A stretch of 40,098 nucleotides of DNA, from positions 16,053 to 56,150 of the forward strand of contig JAIEEY010000077.1 in the NCBI GenBank assembly GCA_029067205.1, read 5' to 3'. The notes beneath the pieces were generated by a model that was not told where the DNA came from, ran no database searches, and worked only from the letters and a program-made list of their open reading frames with translations. Source of the stretch: Lachnospiraceae bacterium. Lineage in GTDB: Bacteria; Bacillota; Clostridia; Lachnospirales; Lachnospiraceae. Made by a program: the position numbers and the translations under genes. Shown in pieces: positions 8,269-15,089 of this stretch. Numbering within the stretch: position 1 is the first letter of the stretch; each line of letters begins with the position of its first letter.

Positions 8269-8844
8269 TTACTGGTGTTTCAATATTCCAAATTTCGAGA
8301 AAGGCCATATCCTGATAAAGGCTCTGCCGATAATATCCCTGCGATGAATATTTCCCACGGAAGGATCCCTGCTGTCCGAACTATTGTTCCGGTTGTCTCC
8401 CATCACAAAATACTCATCATCGCCAAGCTGTATCGGATCACCTGCCCTGCCCGGACTTTGAATGACCTCCCGTCCATAGTTCTCATCCAATACCTCACCG
8501 TCTATATATATATTCCCACTGTCATCAATCTGTACCGTCTCTCCCGGCATTCCGATAATTCGTTTGATATAATATGTATCTGTGTCATATTGAAAAGGAA
8601 ATACGATAATATCGAACCGCTCCGGATCATCAAAGCGATATGAAATCTTGTCAACAATCAGATGGTCCCCATCACTCAAAGTCGTCTCCATACTGCTTCC
8701 GCTCACCTGTGTTCTCTGCCCCACATATGTGACAATGATATATGCGGCACAAAATACTAACAACAGATAGATACTGATGCTCAATATTTCCTTCAATACG
8801 TTCTTCATTTTATTTTCCCCTGTTTCTATTGTTTCTGTTTCCAT
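8269..8844 (-). CDS. lepB: Signal peptidase I (second copy)
   Basis: Membrane-bound type I signal peptidase that releases secreted proteins from their signal peptides. One N-terminal membrane helix (about residues 20-40) precedes the catalytic box SGSSMETT (nucleophile Ser51), [19 protein letters not shown] (general base Lys94) and the C-terminal [11 protein letters not shown] box. The ATG at 8844 overlaps the rbgA stop in a TAATG junction; Met13 (8808), with GGGGAAAATAAA before it, is an equally good start and better fits the family. Together with the copy at 9729 it flanks rbgA. The two paralogues differ clearly, so they may serve different substrates. Confidence 0.95.
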   Translation of the reverse strand: METETIETGENKMKNVLKEILSISIYLLLVFCAAYIIVTYVGQRTQVSGSSMETTLSDGDHLIVDKISYRFDDPERFDIIVFPFQYDTDTYYIKRIIGMPGETVQIDDSGNIYIDGEVLDENYGREVIQSPGRAGDPIQLGDDEYFVMGDNRNNSSDSRDPSVGNIHRRDIIGRAFIRIWPFSKFGILKHQ

Positions 8845-9698
8845 TATTCTTCTGGCATCTCCAATGTAATTTTTCCTATTCTTCCATTTCTAAAATCATC
8901 CACAATCATCGAAGATGCCTTCATAATGTCGAGTTCCTCACCTTTTAGATAACACTTCTTGCTGACACAGACTGCCTTGATTGTGTCATAAGCATCCTGA
9001 TCATCTAAAATCTCTATATCATATCTTTTCTCCAAAAGTCCTGGGTATTCCCTGCACAAAAAGTTGATCAGATCATATGCAAGCTCATCCAGATGCACAA
9101 TCTCATCATTTATGGAGCCAATCATTGCAAGACGCAGCCCCACTGTCTGATCTTCAAACTTCGGCCACAAAATACCAGGTGTATCCAGCAGTTCCAGCCC
9201 TTTATTCAGACGAATCCACTGTTTTCCCTTCGTCACCCCAGGTTTGTTCCCGGTCTTGGTGCACGCCCTTCCCGCAAACGAATTGATAAATGTAGACTTT
9301 CCTACATTCGGAATCCCAACCACCATGGCGCGCACAGGTCTGTTGAGAATGCCTCTGCGCCTGTCACGTTCTATCTTTTCCTTACAAGCCTCCTGTACGA
9401 CACTCTGAATCGATTTCACGCCAGAACCCGTCCTTGAATTGATTTCCAGCGCGTGAAATCCCTTATTTGCAAAATATTCCATCCATATCTTATTTTTCCT
9501 TGTATCTGCCAAGTCCGATTTATTCAGCAAAATGATCCTTGATTTATTTCTTCCAAGATCATCAATATCCGGATTCCTGCTGCTGAGTGGTACTCTGGCA
9601 TCCACCAGTTCGACCACCAGGTCAATCAGTTTGATATCCTCCTGCATCATCCGTTTTGCTTTTGTCATATGACCCGGATACCATTGGTAATTCGCCAT
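8844..9698 (-). CDS. rbgA: Ribosome biogenesis GTPase (RbgA/YlqF)
   Basis: This circularly permuted GTPase completes assembly of the 50S subunit in Bacillota. At 284 residues it has normal family length. The G motifs appear in permuted order: DARVPLSSRNPD and LNKSD (residues 59-62, G4) come first, then GIPNVGKST (128-136, G1 P-loop), the PGVTKG switch, and DTPG (172-175, G3). The N-terminal YQWYPGHMTKA is characteristic of the family. It sits between two signal peptidase genes, joined to the downstream one by a 1-nt overlap that implies translational coupling. Confidence 0.95.
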   Translation of the reverse strand: MANYQWYPGHMTKAKRMMQEDIKLIDLVVELVDARVPLSSRNPDIDDLGRNKSRIILLNKSDLADTRKNKIWMEYFANKGFHALEINSRTGSGVKSIQSVVQEACKEKIERDRRRGILNRPVRAMVVGIPNVGKSTFINSFAGRACTKTGNKPGVTKGKQWIRLNKGLELLDTPGILWPKFEDQTVGLRLAMIGSINDEIVHLDELAYDLINFLCREYPGLLEKRYDIEILDDQDAYDTIKAVCVSKKCYLKGEELDIMKASSMIVDDFRNGRIGKITLEMPEE

Positions 9699-9728
9699 AT
9701 ATTATCATGCCTTTCTGTTTTCCGTTTA

Positions 9729-10310
9729 CTACTCTATCAATCCTAATTTGCTGTCACCGGCAGCGAGTTTCATCCACGCCTTTCCTATGATAAAACTTTT
9801 CTTGACTGTGCCAATATTCGCGGAACGGCTGTCCTCGCTGTTATTACAGTTATCGCCGATCACGAAATACTCGTCTTCCCCGAGTGTGACTTTGCTTTCC
9901 AATAATCCCGGTTCTGCAATCCGGTCATTAAAATATTCCTCAACAGTCTCATCATTCACATACAACAGACCATTTTTTATGTACAGTGTATCCCCCGGAA
10001 CTCCTACCACACGTTTTACGTAATAATGCGACTTTTCATTTCCATTTGGGAGAAATACAATCACATCTCCCTCCCTTGGCGATGCCACCTTATAGATCAG
10101 TCTGTTCAAGAATATACTCTGTCCATTGTACAGACTCGGCTCCATCGAGGGTCCAATCACACTCGTCTTCATCCCGACACAGAAAACCGTCACAACCGCA
10201 AGCAGCATTGAGGCAAATATCCAGAAAAACCAGCTGAAAATTTCTTTGACGATAACGATATTCAGTTTTTTCTTTTTCTGATAAAAAGTTAATCCCTTTC
10301 TTCTTGCCAT
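9729..10310 (-). CDS. lepB: Signal peptidase I (first copy)
   Basis: Type I signal peptidase of 193 residues. A lysine-rich cytoplasmic N-terminus (KKKKK) precedes one membrane helix (about residues 22-46), then VIGPSMEPSL with nucleophile Ser55, GDVIVFLP, YYVKRVVGVPGD with general base Lys99, and the GDNCNNSEDSR box, where Cys replaces the usual Arg. It appears to be the first gene of a unit lepB-rbgA-lepB-rnhB-ylqG-ylqH-yraN-pgeF, because a good promoter (10427-10455) and the rplS terminator both lie just upstream. Confidence 0.95.
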   Translation of the reverse strand: MARRKGLTFYQKKKKLNIVIVKEIFSWFFWIFASMLLAVVTVFCVGMKTSVIGPSMEPSLYNGQSIFLNRLIYKVASPREGDVIVFLPNGNEKSHYYVKRVVGVPGDTLYIKNGLLYVNDETVEEYFNDRIAEPGLLESKVTLGEDEYFVIGDNCNNSEDSRSANIGTVKKSFIIGKAWMKLAAGDSKLGLIE

Positions 10311-10391
10311 CCATTATGTCCTTCTAAAAGCGTTTGTCATTCAATAGTAGTGATTCCATACATCATCGTCGCAAGCATTAAATCATACAAA

Positions 10392-10408
10392 AACTGTTCT
10401 GAACAGTT
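10392..10408. repeat. Perfect palindrome downstream of the lepB promoter
   Basis: AACTGTTC-T-GAACAGTT is a perfect 8-bp inverted repeat with one central base, about 12-28 nt past the expected transcription start of lepB. On the minus strand the overlapping 16-mer AAGGAACTGTTCAGAA (10397-10412) is identical to the terminus of the MITE-like element at 12684-12699. It may be an operator, a 5' RNA hairpin or a remnant of that element. Confidence 0.5.
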
Positions 10409-10426
10409 CCTTTCAATACATAAATA

Positions 10427-10455
10427 ATTATACTCAATCTGCAGCATGATTTCAA
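10427..10455 (-). promoter_or_regulatory. Sigma-A-type promoter of the lepB unit
   Basis: On the minus strand, TTGAAA (10455-10450), a 17-bp spacer and TATAAT (10432-10427). It lies between the rplS terminator and lepB. The remaining 255-bp gap (10311-10565) shows nothing else convincing beyond the palindrome and the terminator. Confidence 0.7.
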
Positions 10456-10520
10456 GTATGAGTTGGTCGAGTATACGCTCCTGTTCAATCGAGTAGGGGA
10501 ATGTCCTTTTCCCCTGCACA

Positions 10521-10552
10521 TAAAACCAAACGGAGCCTGTTACCAAGCTCCG
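10521..10552 (-). terminator. Rho-independent terminator after rplS
   Basis: On the minus strand CGGAGC and GCTCCG pair around a 10-nt loop and are followed by TTTGGTTTTA. It starts about 14 bp after the rplS stop. Confidence 0.7.
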
Positions 10553-10565
10553 CCATACAAACCAA

Positions 10566-10913
10566 TTATTTCACCAGTTCCTTAACCTTAGCCTTCTTAC
10601 CAACACGATTTCTCAAGTAGTTTAATTTAGCACGTCTAACCTTACCTGCTCTTACAAGCTCTACTTTTTCTACATTTGGAGAATGCATAGGCCATGTCTT
10701 CTCTACACCGACACCATTCGAAATCTTTCTGACTGTAAAGGTCTCCCTGTTGCTGCCACCCTGAATCTTCAATACAGTACCCTCGAAGATCTGGATTCTC
10801 TCGCGATTACCCTCTTTGATCTTACCGTGCACTCTCACTGTATCGCCGACTCTGAAGCTGTCAACTATTTCCTTTAACTGTTCCTTCTCGATTTCTCTGA
10901 TAATTTCGTTCAT
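10566..10913 (-). CDS. rplS: 50S ribosomal protein L19
   Basis: L19 lies at the interface of the 30S and 50S subunits. The 115-residue protein has normal length and clear family motifs: [26 protein letters not shown], the [17 protein letters not shown] segment and the conserved end with [15 protein letters not shown]. It is preceded by an AAGGAGG site and by its own likely promoter (11016-11044), with about 100 nt of leader that could hold an autoregulatory L19-type structure; I cannot confirm a match to that family. A terminator follows directly, so it is probably also transcribed as a single gene. Confidence 0.97.
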   Translation of the reverse strand: MNEIIREIEKEQLKEIVDSFRVGDTVRVHGKIKEGNRERIQIFEGTVLKIQGGSNRETFTVRKISNGVGVEKTWPMHSPNVEKVELVRAGKVRRAKLNYLRNRVGKKAKVKELVK

Positions 10914-11015
10914 ATGATTTGCCTCCTTATTATTTCGACGTTCTTAATACTTCTGCATCATCTAATCTTATCATGACTCGTACCAGAGGACCATCTCTTT
11001 ATTCGCAACATTAAT

Positions 11016-11044
11016 AATTTACCATAATCCTGGTGCAAATGCAA
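11016..11044 (-). promoter_or_regulatory. Putative promoter of rplS
   Basis: On the minus strand, TTGCAT (11044-11039), 17 bp, TAAATT (11021-11016), directly after the trmD stop at 11053. The transcript would have a leader of about 95 nt before rplS. Confidence 0.5.
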
Positions 11045-11052
11045 GCATTTTT

Positions 11053-11817
11053 TCAATTTCTTCCTTGTGACCGCTTATTCTTTGGCGGCTTGGGCGGATA
11101 TGCCGTGAGATATGCCTCATACAGATCTGGTCTTCGAACCCTCGTCCTCTCCAAGGACTGCTCCAGCCTCCACTTCTCGATGTTTGCATGATGTCCGCTC
11201 AACAGTACGTCCGGCACTTTCTTATCATGCCAGACTTCAGGCCGCGAGTATTGTGGATATTCCAGCAGCCCATCTGCATGGGACTCTGTCTGCGCCGATT
11301 CCCCGTTATTCAATACCCCTGGAACCAGCCTTGATATCGCATCAATCATGACCATCGCCGGAAGTTCCCCGCCGGTAAGCACATAGTCCCCTATCGATAT
11401 ATAGTCTGTCACAATCTCATCGAGAACCCTCTCATCGATCCCTTCATAATGCCCACAGAGAAAAATTAGATCTTCTTCCATGGATAATTCCGCGGCTTTC
11501 TTCTGGCTGAAAACTTCCCCCTGCGGAGTCACATAGATCACTCTTGTCCTTTTACTGTCCTTTTCATCATCTTTTCGTCTCGCAATTTTTTCATCAAGCG
11601 TCTTCCAGCAGTCATATACAGGCTGTGCCTGCATCAGCATGCCCGCCCCGCCGCCGTACGTATAGTCGTCCACTTTCTTATGTTTGTCAAGCGTGTAATC
11701 GCGTATATTCACCGCCTCTATGGAGATGCATCCCCTTTCCTCTGCCCGCCCTATAATGCTGGTATGCAGCCCGTCAAGTACCATCTCCGGAAACAGTGTC
11801 ATAATATGAAAATGCAT
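11053..11817 (-). CDS. trmD: tRNA (guanine-N1)-methyltransferase TrmD
   Basis: TrmD methylates G37 of tRNAs that read CNN codons, using S-adenosylmethionine, and so prevents +1 frameshifting. The 254-residue protein has the SPOUT trefoil-knot motifs [22 protein letters not shown] and [18 protein letters not shown], plus the C-terminal helical domain. The last residues ([14 protein letters not shown]) are a short basic tail slightly longer than usual. It lies 12 bp after rimM, the standard rimM-trmD pairing, and before rplS. Confidence 0.97.
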   Translation of the reverse strand: MHFHIMTLFPEMVLDGLHTSIIGRAEERGCISIEAVNIRDYTLDKHKKVDDYTYGGGAGMLMQAQPVYDCWKTLDEKIARRKDDEKDSKRTRVIYVTPQGEVFSQKKAAELSMEEDLIFLCGHYEGIDERVLDEIVTDYISIGDYVLTGGELPAMVMIDAISRLVPGVLNNGESAQTESHADGLLEYPQYSRPEVWHDKKVPDVLLSGHHANIEKWRLEQSLERTRVRRPDLYEAYLTAYPPKPPKNKRSQGRN

Positions 11818-11829
11818 AAATCCTTTCTC

Positions 11830-12339
11830 CTAATCCAGCAAACCTTCCATGATGTGAACTTTCATCTTCCTGTTCTCCATATCTACGTCAAGAATACACT
11901 GCTTAATTGCCGGAAAAAGCACTTGCCTGCCATCCTCGAATTTTACTTCATACACATCGTTTGCCCCGGTTTCGATCACGTTCGTCAACACACCGAGATA
12001 TTGTCCCATTTCATCATATACTGCCATGCCGATCAGGTCCGCTATAAAATATTCATCGCGTCCAAGTTTTACTGCATTTTCCCTTGTCACCAAAAGAGGC
12101 TTACCCTTGTATTTCTCTATGTCATTTATGCTGTCAAAACCCTTGAATTTCAAGATGGCATACTGTTTAAAAAACTTCACGCCTTCTATTTCGAGAATCT
12201 TTTTTTCCTTGCCCGTATCCAGAATTACTTCCTTTAATTTCTTAAACCGCTTCACATCATTCGTCGTAGGAAATACTTTTACTTCTCCATGAACACCATG
12301 CGGCTGTGTGATTGCCCCTACCTGTAGTAAATCTTCCAT
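11830..12339 (-). CDS. rimM: 16S rRNA-processing / ribosome maturation factor RimM
   Basis: RimM binds S19 and helps 30S head maturation. The 169 residues form the usual N-terminal beta-barrel (VGAITQPHGVHGEVKVFP at about residues 6-23, the family signature) and the C-terminal PRC-barrel (EYFIADLIGMAVYDE onward, ending VDMENRKMKVHIMEGLLD). An ATGGAGG site lies just upstream. Unlike the usual tight operon, 358 bp separate it from khpA, and that gap contains a terminator, a hairpin and a MITE-like element, so it may depend on readthrough or an unrecognised promoter. Confidence 0.96.
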   Translation of the reverse strand: MEDLLQVGAITQPHGVHGEVKVFPTTNDVKRFKKLKEVILDTGKEKKILEIEGVKFFKQYAILKFKGFDSINDIEKYKGKPLLVTRENAVKLGRDEYFIADLIGMAVYDEMGQYLGVLTNVIETGANDVYEVKFEDGRQVLFPAIKQCILDVDMENRKMKVHIMEGLLD

Positions 12340-12371
12340 GAAACCTCCATTTTTTCAATAAATTCCATAGA

Positions 12372-12422
12372 AACTGACGATAAATAACTTGTGCAGATTG
12401 CGCGGGATATTTATCGCCAGTT
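12372..12422 (-). promoter_or_regulatory. 15-bp stem-loop in the 5' region of rimM
   Basis: AACTGACGATAAATA (12372-12386) pairs with 12408-12422 with one G-T wobble, leaving a 21-nt loop. It lies between the terminator at 12437-12462 and the rimM start. A regulatory RNA structure is possible; no known riboswitch is recognised. Confidence 0.4.
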
Positions 12423-12436
12423 CCTTCTTTATACGT

Positions 12437-12462
12437 ATAAAAGGGTGTTCCACCGAACACCC
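12437..12462 (-). terminator. Rho-independent terminator between khpA and rimM
   Basis: On the minus strand GGGTGTTC and GAACACCC pair perfectly around a 4-nt loop and are followed by TTTTAT. It is oriented to end the ylxM-ffh-rpsP-khpA transcript. Confidence 0.7.
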
Positions 12463-12523
12463 CGCTTATCATGCACAACCCCATGCAAAGGAAATATGAC
12501 GCTGGGGCGCGCAGCTCGATTAC

Positions 12524-12700
12524 TTAGGAACTGTTCAAGAATAACCTGTACACCTTGACTTGTCTATTTCTCCGATTGCACAGGTCAAAAAGCCTCGCCG
12601 TAGCCCACTACGCCTACGTTTTTTGACCAATTGATTTATCAATTTAACCTCGAAGAAATATCCTCGCAAGTTGTACATGTTATTTCTGAACAGTTCCTTA
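12524..12700. mobile_element. MITE-like palindromic element (177 bp)
   Basis: The termini are 29-bp inverted repeats (12524-12552 and 12672-12700) with 4 mismatches; each begins near AGGAACTGTTCA and ends TGTACA. The similarity extends inward in a looser form (TTG and ATTTCT-CGA blocks). The centre holds another inverted repeat, GGTCAAAAA and TTTTTGACC. There is no transposase. The right end supplies the TAA stop of khpA (12698-12700). It fills about half of the 358-bp gap 12340-12697; the rest holds the terminator and the rimM hairpin. Confidence 0.65.
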
Positions 12701-12928
12701 CACAATTTCAACATCCACCTTAAGATTGTCTTTGGAAGATGCTGCCTTGACAACAGAACGGATTGCTTTCGCAATTCTGCCCTGCTTGCCAATTACCTTA
12801 CCCATATCAGCTGGTGCTACATGAAGCTCAACGGTGATATTCTTCCCCTCCGCCTTCTCAGTAACAACTACCTCATCAGGGTTGTCTACTAAAGCTTTCG
12901 CTATAACTTCGACTAACTCTTTCATCAT
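12698..12928 (-). CDS. khpA: KH-domain RNA-binding protein KhpA
   Basis: This 76-residue single type II KH domain carries the GxxG loop in MGKVIGKQGRIAKAIRS. In Gram-positive bacteria KhpA pairs with KhpB (Jag) and binds many RNAs, affecting cell division and elongation. The N-terminus ELVEVIAKALVDNPDEVVV is typical. It lies 27 bp downstream of rpsP, a conserved position. Its last codon is followed by a stop provided by the terminus of the MITE-like element; the protein still ends ...LKVDVEIV, so the insertion cost little or no sequence. Confidence 0.95.
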   Translation of the reverse strand: MMKELVEVIAKALVDNPDEVVVTEKAEGKNITVELHVAPADMGKVIGKQGRIAKAIRSVVKAASSKDNLKVDVEIV

Positions 12929-12955
12929 TCACACCTCCAAGAGTGTCAGAGTCGA

Positions 12956-13201
12956 TTATTTCTCGATACCTGCTGCCTTGAAAATCTTTGAAACGACCTC
13001 TGTAGGCTGGGCTCCGTTTGATAACCATTTCTTAGCAAGCTCCTCGTTTACCTTAAACTCGCTGGGATCTGTGTTCGGGTTATATGTTCCGATCTCCTCG
13101 ATACACTTTCCGTCTCTGGGTGATCTCGAATCTGCTACAATGATTCTATAGATAGGAGCTTTCTTCTTACCCATTCTTCTTAATCTGATTTTTACTGCCA
13201 T
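12956..13201 (-). CDS. rpsP: 30S ribosomal protein S16
   Basis: S16 is an early 30S assembly protein. The 81-residue product begins [20 protein letters not shown] and continues [11 protein letters not shown] and [11 protein letters not shown], all diagnostic. It follows ffh by 41 bp and precedes khpA, as in other Bacillota. Confidence 0.98.
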   Translation of the reverse strand: MAVKIRLRRMGKKKAPIYRIIVADSRSPRDGKCIEEIGTYNPNTDPSEFKVNEELAKKWLSNGAQPTEVVSKIFKAAGIEK

Positions 13202-13242
13202 TTTTCTTCACCTCATAAATCTTTCTTTGTATTTAAAATGTA

Positions 13243-14598
13243 TTAAAAAGGAAGTTTAAATCTTCCTTTTTTACCGCCAAATCCTCCCATCATACCCGGG
13301 AGCTGCTTCATCATTTTCTGTGACTGTTCAAACTGCTTGATGAAGCGGTTTACCACTGCAATGTCCACACCCGCACCCTTTGCAATCCTGTGCTTCCGGC
13401 TCGGATTCAACAACTTAGGATCCTTGCGTTCTGCCGGCGTCATGGATAACACAATCGCCTCCATGCGTGCAAGCTGTTTGTCATCGATCGCCGACTCGAT
13501 ATCGCTCGCCTTGATCCCCATGCCTGGCATCATACCAAGAATACTTGACAGACCTCCAAGCTTTTTCATCTGGCTCATGCTTTCAAGGTAATCCTCAAAA
13601 TCAAATTTCCCCTTTTTCAGACGCGATGCCATTTCTTTTTCCTTTTCAGCATCCATCTCAAGGTTTGCCTCTGCGACTTTATCGATTAAGGTAAGGACAT
13701 CCCCCATTCCTAAAATGCGGTTTGCCATTCTGTCTGGGTGGAACTGCTCTATATCTGTAAGCTTTTCGCCTGTGCTCACAAACAAAATCGGCTTTCCGGT
13801 GACTGCTTTTACAGAGAGTGCGGCACCGCCTCGCGTATCGCCATCCATCTTTGAGAGGATCACGCCGCTCACGCCTACTTTCTCATCAAATTCCTTCGCT
13901 ACATTTACGGCATCCTGTCCGGTCATGGCATCCACGACCAGCAGTGTCTGATGCACCTCGACATTCGCCTTGATCTCCTGCAGCTCTGCCATCATCTCCT
14001 CGTCTATATGCAGACGTCCGGCAGTATCTATGATTACGATATTGTTATTATTCTTTGCCGCATGCTCCATAGATGCCTTTACAATATCAACAGGCTTGTG
14101 GTTTGATCCCATTGAAAAAAAGTCGACCTGCTGTTTGTTGGCATTCACATTTAACTGCTCGATTGCCGCTGGCCGATAGATATCACACGCAACCAGCAAC
14201 GGTTTCTTACCTTTTAATTTCAGTTTCCCAGCAATCTTTGCCGCCGCGGTTGTCTTACCTGCACCCTGCAGACCGCACATCATGATCACTGTGGTAGCTT
14301 TGCCTGGCTGCAGCTGTAACTCTGTTGTCTCAGACCCCATCAGTGCTACCATTTCCTCATTAACGATCTTGATTACCATCTGCCCGGGATTCAGACCGTT
14401 CATGACATCGGAACCGACCGCGCGCTCCTCCACTGACTTTACGAACTGCTTTACCACCTTGAAGTTTACATCTGCCTCCAATAAAGCCATCTTCACTTCC
14501 TTGAGCGCAGTCTTCACATCAGCCTCTGTGAGACGTCCCTTGCTTCTTAAATTTCTGAATACATTCTGCAGTTTATCTGTTAAGCTCTCAAATGCCAT
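13243..14598 (-). CDS. ffh: Signal recognition particle protein Ffh (SRP54)
   Basis: Ffh binds 4.5S/scRNA and signal sequences and delivers ribosomes to the FtsY receptor. The 451-residue protein has the N domain, the GTPase G domain with P-loop GLQGAGKTT (from residue 109), DTAGRL and SKMDGDTRGGAALS, and a methionine-rich M domain ending GGFGGKKGRFKLPF. It starts 4 bp after ylxM. Its receptor gene, ftsY, is also in the window at 29571, separated from it by the phosphonate block. Confidence 0.98.
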   Translation of the reverse strand: MAFESLTDKLQNVFRNLRSKGRLTEADVKTALKEVKMALLEADVNFKVVKQFVKSVEERAVGSDVMNGLNPGQMVIKIVNEEMVALMGSETTELQLQPGKATTVIMMCGLQGAGKTTAAAKIAGKLKLKGKKPLLVACDIYRPAAIEQLNVNANKQQVDFFSMGSNHKPVDIVKASMEHAAKNNNNIVIIDTAGRLHIDEEMMAELQEIKANVEVHQTLLVVDAMTGQDAVNVAKEFDEKVGVSGVILSKMDGDTRGGAALSVKAVTGKPILFVSTGEKLTDIEQFHPDRMANRILGMGDVLTLIDKVAEANLEMDAEKEKEMASRLKKGKFDFEDYLESMSQMKKLGGLSSILGMMPGMGIKASDIESAIDDKQLARMEAIVLSMTPAERKDPKLLNPSRKHRIAKGAGVDIAVVNRFIKQFEQSQKMMKQLPGMMGGFGGKKGRFKLPF

Positions 14599-14602
14599 CC
14601 GA

Positions 14603-14959
14603 TCAAAGCTCCTCTATAATTTCATTCGACAATCGTTTAATCTGCTCATCATCTGTAAGACTGTTGATTTGCTGGATATTGAACTTAATCCTTGAAAACT
14701 TTTCCACCAGATGAAGCTTGTTCTCATAACCAGCCAAGATCTTGTCGCACCGCTTAACCAGATCATGCACACCCTGACGGCTGATTCCCTGTTCATCTGC
14801 AATCTCGCTTAAAGATAGGTCATTCAATACCGCATCCTCGTAAATCTTTTTCTGGTGCTGCGTGAGAAGTTCCCCGTAAAAATCATAGAGCATACCTCTA
14901 TATTCAAATTTCTCAAGTTCGATCACAGCTTTTTGGGCTGTCGTATTACCAGCTTCCAC
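14603..14959 (-). CDS. ylxM: YlxM/p13 family DNA-binding protein
   Basis: This 118-residue helix-turn-helix protein belongs to the YlxM (UPF0122) family, nearly always encoded just before ffh and thought to influence SRP gene expression. The sigma-region-4-like helix-turn-helix is [20 protein letters not shown], preceded by [16 protein letters not shown] as in relatives. The start codon is GTG at 14959, with GGAGG 8 nt upstream; an internal Met23 would cut off part of the N-terminal helix. Its promoter at 15018-15046 lies directly in the terminator of the preceding phosphonate block. Confidence 0.93.
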   Translation of the reverse strand: MEAGNTTAQKAVIELEKFEYRGMLYDFYGELLTQHQKKIYEDAVLNDLSLSEIADEQGISRQGVHDLVKRCDKILAGYENKLHLVEKFSRIKFNIQQINSLTDDEQIKRLSNEIIEEL

Positions 14960-15017
14960 GTTGCTTCCTCCGCAAGAGCACTTTTAAACACACTCTAATA
15001 TGTCACGCGACTTTATT

Positions 15018-15046
15018 AGAATACTACAAATAAAAACAAGTGTCAA
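15018..15046 (-). promoter_or_regulatory. Sigma-A-type promoter of ylxM-ffh-rpsP-khpA
   Basis: On the minus strand, TTGACA (15046-15041), 17 bp, TATTCT (15023-15018). The -35 box is part of the descending arm of the upstream terminator hairpin, so the two signals share bases. Confidence 0.65.
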
Positions 15047-15065
15047 GTGTTTTTTCTTGACACCT
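15028..15065 (-). terminator. Rho-independent terminator of the phosphonate block
   Basis: On the minus strand GTGTCAAG and CTTGACAC pair around an A-rich 8-nt loop, followed by TTGTTTTTATTTG. It begins about 25 bp after the last gene of the block. Confidence 0.75.
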
Positions 15066-15089
15066 GAACTTTATTTTTTCAAAAACTTC

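Noticed and set aside
10337-10546. 69-codon minus-strand ORF between rplS and lepB
   Set aside because: It starts inside the rplS terminator, runs through the lepB promoter and the palindrome, and has no good ribosome binding site or recognisable domain.
12535-12792. 85-codon minus-strand ORF overlapping khpA and the palindromic element
   Set aside because: It is an alternative frame of khpA continuing into the MITE-like element; no start signal and no independent protein signature.
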